A stretch of DNA of 64,000 bases from Cunninghamia lanceolata (taxonomy: Eukaryota > Streptophyta > Pinopsida > Cupressales > Cupressaceae): the NCBI GenBank assembly GCA_027924645.1, contig BSBN01000809.1:46902001-46966000 (forward strand), read 5' to 3'. Positions 47,511 to 59,606 of this stretch are shown in pieces. The notes under the pieces are model-generated. The model did not search any database and was not told the origin of the DNA. It saw nothing but the letters and a program-made list of their open reading frames with translations. How positions within the stretch are numbered: position 1 is the first letter of the stretch; the number at the start of each line of letters is the position of its first letter. The position numbers and the translations under genes were made by a program.

Positions 47511-49250
47511 GGTAGGAGATCCAAGATGGAAGGCAAGAAATTGTAGTCATCTCCACCATTGAGAAATATTTCCAAGAGAAATGGAATTTCAAATTATTCT
47601 CACCAGGATAATCACTAGGATGCTCAAGAGGATGATGTGGAGCAAAATATTTTAATTCACAATAAGTTCACACCTCTACATGGTTCAAACAAGAATCTCA
47701 GTGGAGCAACTGATGATATTTTGGCAAGATACTGACCAACTCCTTAAGAGCAGCTTGAGCATGATGCACAAGTCATGAGGGATATTGATCGAAATCAAGC
47801 TGAACATGATTTCAAGATGTCATTACATTAGGGAGAAGAGATAAGATATGGATTCTCAAATCAAGAAATAAATGACAATCTAGAAAATAAGGAAATAAAT
47901 AACAATCCGGGGAATCTAAGAAGTATGAGTGAAGAGCAACAGGAGGTGCTTAGGCTTCAAAAAGAACTTGAAAGGTACAAGATACAGGAAGAGAGAGTTA
48001 TTGCAGCAAGAAATTCAACAGAGGAAAAGTAAAGCCCAAACAACTCCCCCAAAATATGTACCTCCGCATAGAGGAAACATTTCAAGAAATTCACAGCAAA
48101 ATACAAGTGGTGTTCAAAACTCACATGCATTCGGAAGTCATCAGAACATTATTCCCCAAAACCCTAGGCCACCTCCCATGCATAATACATCTCAACATAT
48201 GGCGAACCCTTACACAAATCCCCACATGAACCAACAACAACAATATACATATCATCAGCCACCAGGTGGATATAATTACTATCCCAATCCACCACCCTTG
48301 AACTTCCCACCTCAAAACCTTGCAAATATATGTAGTCAATTTAATTTAACTGGATATCAGTTGTATTCATATCCTATCGATAGTACTTGGAGAAATATGG
48401 TTCCCAAGTTTACTGGAAATAATGCAATATCTGCAGAAGATCATATCAAAAGTTTCAATGCTTTCGTGCAAGATATTGGTATGGACTGGGAAGATATTAG
48501 AATGAGGTTATTCATGATGTCCCTCACTAAAGATGCTAGAGACTGGATTAACAGCTTGCCTGATGCCTCAATGAGTTCAATAACTGATTTCCATAACCAG
48601 TTTAAGGATCAGTATGGCAACCAATATGCCCCTAAGTTTGCATTACATGAACTGATAAGTATCCAGAAACACCAAAATGAATCAGTTTATGATTTCAATC
48701 TAAAATTTTCCAAATTGCATAATAAGGTACCACATGGATCCAAGTTGTTTGATCCAGCAGTGCTGAGTATTTATATGAAGGCATTTGACCCCAAGACAGG
48801 GTATGAGCTTAGAAATCGATGTCCTTCAACCTTGGCCAAAGCACAAAAAGTGGCCCTAACTATTGAAAACAATAGGAAGGTTACAGGTATGGTTAGTAAG
48901 AGAGACAACTATAGAAATCCTCATAACCCAAATGTTCAACAGATTACACTAGAGGGCCAATATAGGCACGGAAGGCCTAGGTTGCACGATATGCCATACA
49001 ATACAAATTGGAAGGATGGGAGACCCATTGACAATAATAGAAAGTAGCATTATAGCAAGGAGACCCTTGATCCCCTGAAAAGAAACACGGCACATATGGT
49101 AGAAAATAAACCCTGGTGTGTGGTGTGTAATTTACCACATTTACCTGAGTACTGTGAGGTAGCTAAATCAGTACAACAACAAGAAATGTTATACAGTTAT
49201 AATAGAGATAGCCATACCATAAATACGATGTAGGGTACACCATGTGTGGT
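47511..49250 (+). CDS. E3 gag (capsid and CCHC zinc knuckle), frame-shifted
   Basis: The main open frame is 47929-49047. The true N-terminus lies upstream, where several stops and a frame change near 47990 interrupt it. After a Pro/Asn/Gln-rich stretch (48040-48330) comes the capsid core: WRNMVPKFTGNNAISAEDHI near 48390, TKDARDWINSLPD near 48530, FHNQFKDQYG near 48590 and VYDFNLKFSKLHNKVP near 48690. A stop at 49045-49047 precedes a knuckle CVVCNLPHLPEYC near 49118-49156. Gag assembles the cytoplasmic particle and the knuckle binds element RNA. Frame slips between gag and pol make an intact polyprotein impossible here. Confidence 0.85.
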
Positions 49251-49607
49251 GACTGAAGATTAGTCTTCTTCTTCAGAAGAAGGATAGAGTATGATGTAGG
49301 AAACCAAAAGAGTCACATTAACATAGGAGAACAGGAAGATGGTTATGAGGAACCTACATACTATAACAATCTGTCATATGGTCAATGGAGAAAGCCCACT
49401 GAGGATGAAAGAGAAGCTCTTATAGTAGCTACTGTAGCTCAAGCAAAAAATGCTTATAACTTGAGGACCAGGACAGTTCAAAATAACAAAAAGAATAATA
49501 CGAAGTCATCATTTAAAGAACCAGAAAAGGGTGGTAAGGATAAAACAAAAGAAAGATTACAAAATCAAGAAAAGGAAAATATAAAGACATAAAAGAGTGA
49601 TCAGACT

Positions 49608-50156
49608 ATGACCCATTCTTTTGACATTGCCCATGTAGTGTCTCAGGTGAAAATATCAGTTCCACTTTTGGAAATGATGAAGATAGATAAATACAAAAGT
49701 ACAGTTGTTAAGTTGATTTCTGATACACCAAGTCAAAAACATAAAGGACCTAAAATTAGAACGAACAATGTCCATCAAGAAACATTCCAAATGCCTGAGA
49801 TATACCTTGGTGATACATTGACAAAAAATCCCTCACAGGTAGACCCATTCTATACTACACTATTAATCAAGAACATGATAGTCAGGAATTGCATGATTGA
49901 TTCAGGTGCTGCCATGAACATCGTGCCTATAGCAGTTATGAAAGAATTGGGAATGTGGGTTGATACTACATTTAGCTAGTGTTATGCAATGGATAACAGA
50001 TCTATCCCAGTAGTTGGTATTATGAAGGATGTAGAGATAAAGCTTGCCTCACATCCTGAAGCAACTTATAACATTGATATTACTATGGTTGACATCCCAC
50101 CGTATTATGGAATGCTTCTATCAAGGCAATGGGCTGCAATGACAGGAGGGAATGTC
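49608..50156 (+). CDS. E3 protease (retropepsin)
   Basis: The aspartic protease matures the Gag-Pol polyprotein. The catalytic triplet D-S-G followed by Ala is at 49899-49910 in CMIDSGAAMNIVP; the Asp is intact. A TAG at 49977 splits the domain. The same frame continues to the GMLLSRQW block near 50115, then ends at a TAA at 50157. Frame and spacing show that protease, extra RNase H, RT and RNase H were one polyprotein frame. Confidence 0.85.
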
Positions 50157-50159
50157 TAA

Positions 50160-50969
50160 TTGGACTTATCATATGCCACTATACCAATGGGAGGCAAAGA
50201 AATCAAGCTGTGCAGAGAGCCAAGGTATGAGAATATTATAGAAAGATTGGATTGGCATCAAATAAATTTCTTTTGTGATACAGATTTGGGAGTTTTCAAA
50301 GTTGGAGAAAATATGCCAGAATTGCATAATACTGATCTAATACACATTGAAACTATGAAAGAAGAAAATGATGTGTGGAAGATGTATTTTAGTGGTGCAT
50401 GCAGCAAAATAGAAAATGGGGCCAGAGTAGTTTTTATTTCACTCGGAGGTAAAACTTTCAAATACTCTTTTCTATTGACATTTGAATGCACAAATAATGT
50501 AGCTGAGTATGAAGCTTTGCTCATTGGTTTGAACATAGCCAATAAGCATAAAATAAAAAGGTTAGCTGTCTATGGTGATTCTGAATTGGTCATTTCCCAA
50601 GTAAGAGAAAAAAACCTATCAAAAAACAAAAGATTGAGACAGTACAGAAATGCAGTCTGGGACAATATTGAATTATTTGATGCCTTTTCAATCAATTGGA
50701 TTGATAGGTCTAAAAACATTATGGTAGATTTTCTAGTGAATATTGCATTGAAAAGGGATGATCTCACATTGGGAGGAATTACAGAGGTTGAACTCAAAAC
50801 TAGACCTACCATCCCAGATAATATACAAAATTGGCAAGTGTTTGATAACGATGCTGATATAATCAAGTTCTTACATTGCGCTGATTATTATGAAAATCAA
50901 GAGATTGATTTCAATGCATTTGTAGAGGAGCATGATGGGAAGGAAACCCTTTTTGGTCAAGAGATAGTT
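50160..50969 (+). CDS. E3 additional RNase H domain, upstream of RT
   Basis: A type-I RNase H fold precedes RT. WKMYFSGACS (about 50376-50405) is the first strand. NNVAEYEALLIGL (50494-50532) holds the catalytic Glu, VYGDSELVISQV (50568-50603) the second Asp, and MVDFLVNIAL (about 50719-50750) the last Asp. In the first strand the expected catalytic Asp is Ser (codon AGT at 50391-50393). After the domain comes a linker to the TAG at 50970, in frame with RT. Additional RNase H domains of this kind are known in the Tat lineage. In this copy the missing Asp probably makes it inactive. Confidence 0.82.
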
Positions 50970-50972
50970 TAG

Positions 50973-52304
50973 TTGAAAACAAATAAGATACCTAAGGGAC
51001 TTATAGCATTAGAAAAGGCATTTGATGGACATGACAGATTTAAAAAGAAAGACACATCAATGATACCTAATGACCTTGAAGAAATCAATTTGGGGACACA
51101 AGCAGCCCCAAAGAATGTGTATATTGGAAGAAATCTTGACCCAAAAATTAGGAGTAGAATCATCAACTTACTTAGAAAGTATAGGCATGTATTTGCCTGG
51201 TCATATGATGATTTAAAGGCATATAGAGAGGATTTATTTCAACATGAGATACCTCTAAAACCAGATGCTAAGCCATTCAGGCAAAAACAAAGGCCAATCA
51301 ATCCTACATTAGCTCCTAAAATGCTAGAAGAACTTACAAAGTTGAGGGATGGAGCTATCATTAAACCCATCAGGCATTCCTCTTGGGTTTCTAATTTAGT
51401 GCCTATCAGAAAAAAGAATGGTGATATTAGACTATGTGTGGATTTCAGAAATTTAAACAAGTCTTCTCTTAAAGATAATTATCCCCTCCCCAATATGGAA
51501 GAAATATTACAGAAGGTTACTGGATGTGAATTATTATCAATGACGGATGGCTTCTCAAGTTACAATCAAGTAAAAGTCAAAGAATCAGAACAATTTAAGA
51601 CTGCATTCACCACTCCATGGGGAATGTATGTATATTTGAGAATGCCATTTGGATTAACTAATGCGGGAGCAACATTTCAAAGAGCAATGGATGTGGCTTT
51701 TACTGAGTTAATAAATAAGATCATGATAGTGTACCAAGATGACTTGACAGCATATTTCAAGAGGGCTGAGGATCATTGCATACACTTAGAACAAATATTT
51801 ATCAAAGCCCTAGAATATGGGATATCATTGAACCCTAAAAAATGTCATTTTGCAGTAACAGAAGGAAAATTACTTGGCCATATAGTCTCGAAGGAAGGAG
51901 TTAAAATAGATCCTGAAAGAGTAAAGGCAATTGATCAAGTGCCTATTCCAAAAAATGTGAAAGCTATACAATCATTTTTTGGTCAGATTAACTTTGTCAG
52001 AAGATTTATATCCAATTTTGTAGAAATTGTTTGTCCTATATCAAAGATGCTAAAGAAAAACTCGGAAGTAAAATGGACAGCAGAAATAGTAGAAGCATTT
52101 GCTACTATCAAAAAAGCAATCAAAGAAGCTCCTATCTTGATATCCCCAGATTTTAATAAACCATTCCAATTGTTTTCATTTGCCTCTTACCATACAGTTG
52201 CAGTAGTGCTATTGCAGAAAAACAATGATGGATATGAACAACCCATCTCATTTTTCAGCAAATCACTTCAAAGTGCAGAGTTAAAGTATGACATTGTTGA
52301 AAAA
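50973..52304 (+). CDS. E3 reverse transcriptase and start of RNase H
   Basis: RT copies element RNA into cDNA in the particle. 444 codons are open between stops at 50970 and 52305. The palm and fingers motifs appear in order: LRDGAIIKPIRHSSWVSNLV (51343-51402), RLCVDFRNLNK (about 51430), the first catalytic Asp in LSMTDGFSSYNQ (51535-51570), MPFGLTNAGATFQRAM (51643-51690) and the catalytic box Y-Q-D-D (51732-51743), where most relatives have V, L or M for Q. GHIVSKEGVKIDPERV and SFFGQINFVRRFI follow. The connection reaches the second RNase H at about 52150. There is no ATG at 50973, as expected for an internal polyprotein segment. Confidence 0.92.
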
Positions 52305-52547
52305 TAGGCATATGCATTGGTAAAAGCAGTAAAAACCTTTAGACCATACTTAGTGGGAGCTAAAATCATAGCATATGTACCTAATGCTACAGTCAAGGAT
52401 GTATTGGTGCAAACTGAAGTCACTGGTAGAAGATGCAGATGGATCAATAGAATTCAAGAATTCAATATTGAAATCCAGATCACTAAGCTAGTGAGAGGAC
52501 AAGGTCTCACCAGATTGATGGCTAAAAGTAATCTAGAAGCTTCCTAG
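52150..52547 (+). pseudogene. E3 second RNase H (Ty3/gypsy-type), degenerate
   Basis: After RT, FQLFSFASYHTVAVVLL (about 52170-52220) aligns with the usual T-D-A-S first strand but has Phe instead of the catalytic Asp. PISFFSKSL and AYALVKAVKTFRPYL then follow, with a TAG at 52305 between them. RGQGLTRLMA closes the domain near 52520. Loss of the catalytic Asp in this domain is typical of Tat-type elements that carry the extra RNase H. The frame is lost before integrase. Confidence 0.75.
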
Positions 52548-52653
52548 ATATGTAGTGCTAATGATGTTGATAATGCAAGTTCTAGTATTGAGCATACTCC
52601 ATGGTATTCTGACATTATATATTATCTAAAACATATGAAGTGTCTAGAAGGGT

Positions 52654-53856
52654 ATGATGATAGCAAAAGGAGGACACTTAAATTGCAAGCTTCAAAATAT
52701 GTATTTATTGATGGGGATATTTGCTGGAAAAATAGAGAGAATTTTACTATTATGCCTGGATGAATATCAATCAAAACATATTATGAAGGAGATGCATGAG
52801 GGCATGTGTGGAGGTCACTTCTCAGCAAAGACTACAGCCCACAAAATCCTGAGGGTAGGATACTATTGCCCTAAAGTCTTTAATGATTCATACCATTATA
52901 CTAGAAAGTGTGAAGCATGCCAAAAGTTCTCAGGAAAGTTAAAATATCAGGGAGCACTGCCCTTAAAACCTATGCAGGTTGAGGCTCCATTTTATCAGTG
53001 GGGTATTGATTTTATAGGTGAAATTTTAGAGAAATCAAGTGGGGGGCACAAATGGATTTTAGTGGCTACTGATTACTTTACAAAATGGGTAGAAGCGATC
53101 CCAACTAAACAAGCAACAAGTAAAGTTGTGATTAACTTTCTAATGGAGAATATTATATGCAGATTTGGTACTCCAGTAAGATTAATTACAGATAATGGGA
53201 TGTGTTTTAGATCTGATGAATTCAAAGGATTTTGTAGTACACATGGTATCACTATCTCCTATGCTGCCCCCTACCACCCACAGACAAATGGACAAGCAGA
53301 ATCAAGTAACAAAAGCCTCCTAAAAATCATAAAAAGAATGTTGGATAGAAACAAAAAGGCCTAGGATTCAAAATTAAGAATGGCAGTGTGGGCTGATAGG
53401 ATTACTATAAAAAGAGCAATTGGGAGATCTCCTTTTGAGATGGTGTATAGAACACAAGCAAGATTACCATTGGAAAATCTTATACCAGTATACAAATTCA
53501 TTCTTCAGGAAGACTTGAACATTCTTGAACCAATGGACGAAAGGTTGGAACATCTAGCAGAACTTGATGAAACAAGAAGAATAGCTCAAAGGCAGAATGT
53601 TAAGTTACAATCACAAGTAAAATATCTCTTTGACAAGAAGGCCAAAGACAAAAAGTTTGAAATAAATGATCTGGTACTGATGTGGAATGCGACGTGTCAG
53701 GACAAAGGAAAGCATGGAAAATTTGAAGCCCTATGGTTGGGTCCTTTCATTATCACTAGCAAAGGAGGTGATGACTCTTACTACTTACAGAATATGTCTG
53801 GAGAAGAGCAGGAATTGCCTGTACATGGGCAATACTTGAAGCAGTTCTTTTTATAA
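52654..53856 (+). CDS. E3 integrase
   Basis: Integrase inserts cDNA into host DNA. A shifted frame relative to RT is open 52654-53364 and, after a TAG at 53362 (probably a former Trp), 53380-53856. The zinc-binding H-H-C-C region runs from about 52790 to 52925 (MHEGMCGGHFSAKT, then CEACQKF). The catalytic D-D-E residues are at 53008-53010 (GIDFIGE), 53191-53193 (TDNG) and 53299-53301 (GQAESSNK), giving the exact D-x35-E spacing. The C-terminal part has KGKHGKFEALWLGPFII near 53710-53755, the GPY/F-type module, and ends at a TAA at 53854. No chromodomain follows, which fits the Tat lineage. Confidence 0.9.
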
Positions 53857-54091
53857 ACATATACAAAGAGGATTGAGCATTACCAATGCATGGACAACCC
53901 TCAAATAATTCTCAAAAATATTTTCCATGCACAGTAGTTTAGGAATCATTCCCATTCCCCATCATTTATCACTTTCCTTTTCCATTTTCATAAAATCATC
54001 ACCCCAAATAAATAAAACATGTGGTCTACTTCCCTAGGAGATCTGGATCATTGTCATACTCACAGGGAGTATACATCCCAGACAGAGCCAC
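53857..54091 (+). other. E3 3' untranslated stretch before right LTR
   Basis: Short non-coding segment between the integrase stop and the right LTR. No long pure PPT is visible; CACAGGGAGTATAC near 54061 is the nearest purine-rich run. Confidence 0.4.
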
Positions 54092-56517
54092 TGTTGGGAC
54101 AGTAAAAATTTAAAATTTTTACTATCTTCTCACTTCACCATATTTGAGCAAATCCTAAAAACATCCCAAAACCATAGTAAAAATTTGATATATCCCACAA
54201 GATGTCCACGGCTAAGCAATGCAAAATTACTTAAATATCAATCTATCGGCAAGACTTTGTATTGTTTATACCGATACATGAGGAGTCAATGAAAATAAGC
54301 ATCAGCGTGAAAATAGAGATTGGAAAGAGATTTATAGAAGTCATTGATGGAAGAAGTAATACTGATGGCCTTTCATAAGTAAGAGAACCAAGTAGTCACA
54401 CCGATCGGTATGACTAATAATCATCGGATGGTCCTTTAAAAGCTACCCCGTCGGTATATATCATACCGATGAAGTATTTCGACAAGAGTCTTACCGAACA
54501 TCCGACGGGGGCAAGGAAACAATAACCATTGGCAAGAAATGAAACATCAGGATGAAAAGCAAATAAGTCTCTGATACTCCAATGTCTTGGTGAAATAATA
54601 AAAGGAACTTTCGGTGTGAGTCACAGCGATGCACATATCTATCAGAGTAACTTAACATATCGGGACGAAGCAATTATGTCTTGCCAACTCACAAGTCATG
54701 GCGATTAAAGGGTGTCAGTGACACTTTGATAGACTCTCTCTGATAAGGAATGTAAAATGGCCATCGGGGAGATAATTGTGATTGGGTTATCCTTTAAAAA
54801 TTACCCCAATGGTATATCTCATTCCGATGGAAATAAAGTCATACCCGTTGATAAGAAGTTTTAACTATATCGGTAAGATATTAACATAGTCATTCCGATC
54901 CAAAGTAAAGAAGATTATCGGTAAGACGACGAAGCTCGGGGAAACATAAAAATGTTATTCCGATAGTATTGATTACCCAGATAACAAATTGTTGTCAGTA
55001 AGACTCTTACTGATAGTCATATCGGTAAGACTCTTACTGATAGTCGTATCAGTAAGACTCACTATATCGGAGGGAAATCTAAACCACATAGCGATGAAGC
55101 AAGTCATGCCGATGGTTGCACTCATTTAGATATGATTCAACATAGCATCGGGGACATGTTGTGGAAGTCATTCTGATGAAAATTGTAAAGGGAAGGTTGT
55201 CGGGGAGATAACCATGATCGTGTGACTTGAAATAAGTCACTCCAATCACATATCTTATTCTGATAGAGGTACATTCAACGAGACTCTCTCAAATGGTCAT
55301 GTCAGTGACACTTGATAGATCAGGATAACATGATATTTTCACATCGATGGTTTAACTCAAGCCGATGGCAAGGTGAACAATTATGCCCACATGAATTCTA
55401 ATTAAATATTTAATTTGCCAATGGTAATTAATTAAATATTTTATTTTACCAATTAAAAAGTTGTACCAAAAGATGCACCGGAATGTAAAGGGTTATGACC
55501 CTAAGATTGAAAGATATATATGAATGTGCAAACCTGGCAAAAAGGGGGGAGGAGGAAGAACATCAATCAACAGTAGGATATATACAGATATATAATCTAC
55601 AATGTTTCAAGAAGACTATGTTGCATATTTTATTTGAAGAAGTAGATTGAAGTTCTCTGATTCAATGGTTCTATCTTGGTATCAATTGTTTGTTAAAGTT
55701 ACTCAATTGTGTGGTTGTCTCCTATTCTATATTTCTTTGTTATTCAGATTAATATATCAAGCATATATTTAATTTGTCAATACACATTTGTTGTATCTAT
55801 GTGATTGAATAAATTGGTTTCCATTTGAGGAATTAAAGTCCTTCTGATCAATCACGGTAACCTAGGAGTATTAGTTTGGATTACTAAGTATAGCCATATA
55901 ATTAGGATTGTCATTCTATCTCCATATTGATATTATCGGTCATCTCTTGCATATTTCACTCAATTGGTTCCTTCAAGAAAGAATTAAATTGCCTTCTGGT
56001 GAATAACAAGAAATTAGATCATATTGGTTGGATTATTTAAGAAGAGTCTGTCGATCATCTCCCTGCACGTTTATACAAGTTATAAACTAGAATTGTGCCA
56101 AACAATTAGAATTATTACCATTAGGAAACCACTAGTCCTAGTCCTTCAATTGACTCTGTTACCCAACAAGGCACTGGTCCTATTTAAACTCATTATTTAA
56201 ATCCTTTTTACCTTGATATTGCTTATACAATTTCTACCAATCACTCATTAGGCATTAGATACAGAATTAGTTAGCAAGCTTTTCATCTATCCTACATCCT
56301 TTGCCATTGTAGATAGATTTAATTAGTCCATACATTCACATTCAGTCTACTTTAATTTTCCAAGGTTCACCCGCCTAGGTGTAGTAGGTCCTAAAGTTTA
56401 GGAAATCATCAAACCTTGAAGGTTGATTTCATCAAGTTAGTTCAAAAATGTTGCAAATCTAAACATAGAGCTTGGCATCCTCTTAGGATTGGCAACCTGC
56501 ATTTTTGAGACCTAACA
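54092..56517 (+). repeat. E3 right LTR
   Basis: It starts TGTTGGGACAGTAAAAATT and ends ..GAGACCTAACA. It contains an extra direct repeat near 55002-55055 (GTAAGACTCTTACTGATAGT twice), absent from the left copy. Confidence 0.88.
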
Positions 56518-56522
56518 CACCG

Positions 56523-57480
56523 TGTGACCGTTTTGGAAATAAACATCAAACATGTATGAGCTCCTCAGACATTTTACCAAACTTGATGGAGCACCTCTCG
56601 AAGATGCTCACAAGTTTGGCCTCCTCTTAAATAGATATATTTATATGTGTATGTGTTGTGTTGTGTTCCCCTGTACTATTTTAAATTTTGTTTAGATCTC
56701 CTTGGATGACCCTTGATACTCTTGTAAGGTCAAGGATATAAGGAGACCACCTCTGTTGCAACTCTTGTTCTATTTGTTTCTCTATTCTTCCACTCTTCTC
56801 TCTCTTAGTGTAATTGTTCTGTGTGGTGCCTTGGGGGCATAACATTGTGGAGGATGTCTTGGGGCATTTTCCCATGTTGTAAACCTAAGTCACTTTTGTC
56901 TCCTCTCTCATTTTTTTTCATGTTTTCATTCTTTGTGGCTCTACTAGTCGATGGATGACAAAAAAAAATACTGATAAGGACTGTGTGTCCCTACAACAAG
57001 AATAAAAATGGCCCTAATCCATATATGAAGATGGGGTTGATATGTTACTGATGCTTGACTAGTAGAATCACCTCATGTTGTGATCGTATTATAAAATTTA
57101 TTGTAACAAACCTTTACAATACTCTAATATATTTCTAGGCACTTTGGAATGCTTTGTATCTCACCTTGTCGCTACACTCAGTTCTGAGATACCTGAAGTA
57201 TAACCTAACGATTATACTCAGTTCTGAACCCATAAGTGTAGCCTTGGTTTGTTTATGTGGTAAGTGTATGATTAGAATTTGATACTAATGTGTGTGATTG
57301 TTGGGAACATTCTGTGATTGTTAAGTACATGTCACTTTGGGGCATGGGATTTGTGAAAGCTCTTGTTCCCTCACGTGTTTTCAACCCTACCTTAAACATG
57401 ATTGCTACCGACAAGTGGGATCAACCACTTTAAGGTGGGGGCATATATAGTGGTAAATGCTTGGACATTTTAGATATATT
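56523..57480 (+). other. E1 3' internal non-coding region, first part
   Basis: E1 resumes directly after the E3 duplication. Apart from a short in-frame continuation (about 40 codons after the insertion point) no coding domain is seen. T- and G-rich sequence follows, with a purine-rich AAGGTGGGGGCATATATAG near 57431. Confidence 0.4.
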
Positions 57481-57489
57481 TGATAATGT

Positions 57490-57685
57490 GTGTTTGTGTA
57501 TGCTTCCTTTTCACCATAAGGCATATGTGGATGTAGGTGGGGTTATGTACTTTTTTTTGTTTTGCGTATACCTCATTTTCATTGTAATGCATCTGTGTGA
57601 TGTATGTGGGCTTGTATACTTTGTGCACATGCTTTCTTTTCACCATAAAGCATCTTCGGGTGCAGGTGGCGTTGCATTTTGAAAT
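57490..57685 (+). repeat. Three-copy ~65-bp degenerate repeat in E1
   Basis: TTTTCACCATAAGGCAT-type units followed by TGTAGGTGGGGTT-type words occur near 57509, 57575 and 57635. Confidence 0.65.
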
Positions 57686-57839
57686 CCCTTCTACGGAAGG
57701 AGGGATTGTGTCTTCCCTTGAGTGGTTGCCCATCCTTTTGAAAGTCCTTTGCGGAGGCAAGGCTAGATATTGAGTTATTCACCCTTAAGCATGTCTTTGT
57801 TGGTTGTGGTAGCATAGCTCAATTGTCAAGTGTGTTTTT

Positions 57840-58090
57840 CATGTCTTAGATAGTGGAGTGTAGTGATGAGCTCCTCCCTATCACCCATGTTTGTTGTGTA
57901 TAAGATGTATAGTATGTCGATGACATACTTATGGCTCTTTTGTATTCTATGTGTTTTCCATGTCTTCTTGCTGTGTCTTGTATGTTTTTAGTGGTGGCAC
58001 ATAGTAACAAGATCCCCCCACACCATGTATTTTGTGTGCCTTTGATGGTGGCGTGTAGCAATGAGCTCCCCCATCGCCTAGTTAGGGTTA
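57840..58090 (+). repeat. Three-copy ~95-bp degenerate repeat in E1
   Basis: Units of the type ATGGTGGCGTGTAGCAATGA then GCTCCCCC occur near 57851, 57990 and 58044, each followed by CACC/CGCC and T-G-rich words. The arrangement recalls the repeats at 14.4-14.7 kb in the element that shares its PBS. Confidence 0.55.
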
Positions 58091-58373
58091 AATATATAGT
58101 TGTTTATAATGTCTTCTCTTCATGTATGCCTTATGTATTATGTGACTATATTCTTTTCTTCTCCATGTATTGTGTGCTTCCTTACTGTATTCACTATGTT
58201 TTATGTGACAATAAAGTTTTTTAATATGTTTTCCTAAGCTTGGGAGCTATAAATGGTCTTCCAAACTTAGGGTGTGTCTTTGATCTAGTGTTTAATATGT
58301 TTGATATGCTTCAATTGCACTTTAATACATGTATTGTTCGTAAGATCATACACACATTAAAGTGGTGGCTAAA

Positions 58374-59606
58374 TGTTATGGAGTAAAAAGTGGACACTTG
58401 CCTTTTTACCTCCTTGTTTAGCTACTAGGTCCTCGTGATAACATTATACATTCTAGAAATATTCATCCCGATGCAAAATACTCTAAAACCAATACAAATT
58501 GGGAACAACGGGCCCATACTTTATCTTACCCTGGACCAAAAAGGTGCCTTGGGACTTGGGCACCCACACCCAAGTCCTCCCTGATTGGTTGGGGCAAATT
58601 TAAATGCATGTTAGTATAAGACCTTTAAAAGGGTTTCTCCTTGTCAGATCTTTTTGTTAATTTCATGAATGTAATATATAAGTGCGTTTTTAAATTCATG
58701 ATGAACCTAGATAGAGATAGCCAACTTGAAGTATTGGAGTAAAGAGCATTCAAAGCATTCATTATGATTCTAGAGCATATTTGTATTGTCATTGTGTGTT
58801 GTTGCAAGTTTTAAAGTTATCATCTATCTCTCCTTATGAGTTGAAGAGCATTCATTCTCCTAAGAGTTTCATCACATAGGTGATATCATTTGTATTCATC
58901 ATCCTATGATTTCATCATGTTGATTTGTGTTTAGGCTATGTCCTACTAGAGCACACTCTATCTAACAACAATGTTGGGAAGCTTAAATTCTATCTGGGAT
59001 TTGACTAAGGCAAATCCCTAAACACCATAACCCCCAAACCCCTTTTCTTCTTATGTGTAGGTTATAGGTGCAAGATTTAGAAAAGTGAAGACATAAGAAG
59101 ACAGAGAAAGGAAAAGTGTTTTGGGATCCAACAACATTTCAAGAATATTCCTTTGTAGAAAACTTGGGTGCTTTTGAAAATGTCCTTCAGATCTAGCATT
59201 AGGGTAGTCTCTATAACATTTGTTTAGTTTACAGTTTTGGTAAATTCCACCTTTCAGGACTTGGGTGCTTTTGAAATAGTCCTCTAACATTCTAGCTTCC
59301 AGGACAGAGGTTCTAATATCTTCTTGATCACTCTTGTGAAATTATTCTCTGATTGTCTATTGTGCATTTTCTATTATGATCATATCTTTACAAATCTAGG
59401 GTTTAGTGCATTGATTGACCTAGGATTTGAAAAAAGGCTTGGTTAAATTAGATCTTTCCATAGCACTCCTGAGTGCAAGATATATAGCTAAGTCCAAATC
59501 CATTTGGTAGTGATTTGGCTTGGTCTTGTCCTTGAATGTTATTGTGGAAGAGGGTTTGATCTAGTGTGCATGCTAGTCTTCTTCATTCTCCTTTTCATAC
59601 ATAATA
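58374..59606 (+). repeat. E1 right LTR
   Basis: It starts TGTTATGGAGTAAAAAGTGG and ends ..CATACATAATA (CA mutated to TA). The TATA box TATATAAG is at 58675-58682. A hairpin GGACTTGGG/CCCAAGTCC (58552-58577) is largely missing from the left LTR, which has a 22-bp gap here. Confidence 0.9.

Larger units (their letters stand above)
44931..56517 (+). mobile_element. E3: Tat-like autonomous-type Ty3/gypsy element, 11.6 kb
   Basis: The LTRs at 44931-47325 and 54092-56517 look about 96% identical by eye, making E3 the youngest of the three nested elements. Flanks CAACG (44926-44930) and CACCG (56518-56522) form a 5-bp duplication with one mismatch. Domain order is gag, zinc knuckle, protease, extra RNase H, RT, degenerate RNase H, integrase. 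An integrase after RT defines Ty3/gypsy, and the additional RNase H with no chromodomain points to the Tat lineage. Protease through RNase H is one reading frame with four stop codons, so decay is modest. Confidence 0.9.
27996..59606 (+). mobile_element. E1: nested 31.6-kb non-autonomous Ty3/gypsy element
   Basis: The LTRs at 27996-29949 and 58374-59606 both start TGTTATGGAGTAAA, share a TATATAAG promoter and end CATACATAACA/CATACATAATA. Perfect 5-bp duplications ATATC flank the whole unit. Removing the three nested insertions leaves about 6.9 kb: two LTRs of about 1.24 kb and about 4.4 kb internal. The internal part has a PBS, a gag-like region and non-coding 3' repeats, but no protease, RT or integrase that I can find. 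It therefore looks like a gag-only element dependent on another element for enzymes. Confidence 0.88.

Noticed and set aside
47511..53856. E3 as a helper for E1 and E2
   Set aside because: The primer sites and LTR ends differ between E3 and the gag-only elements, so I do not claim a helper relation.
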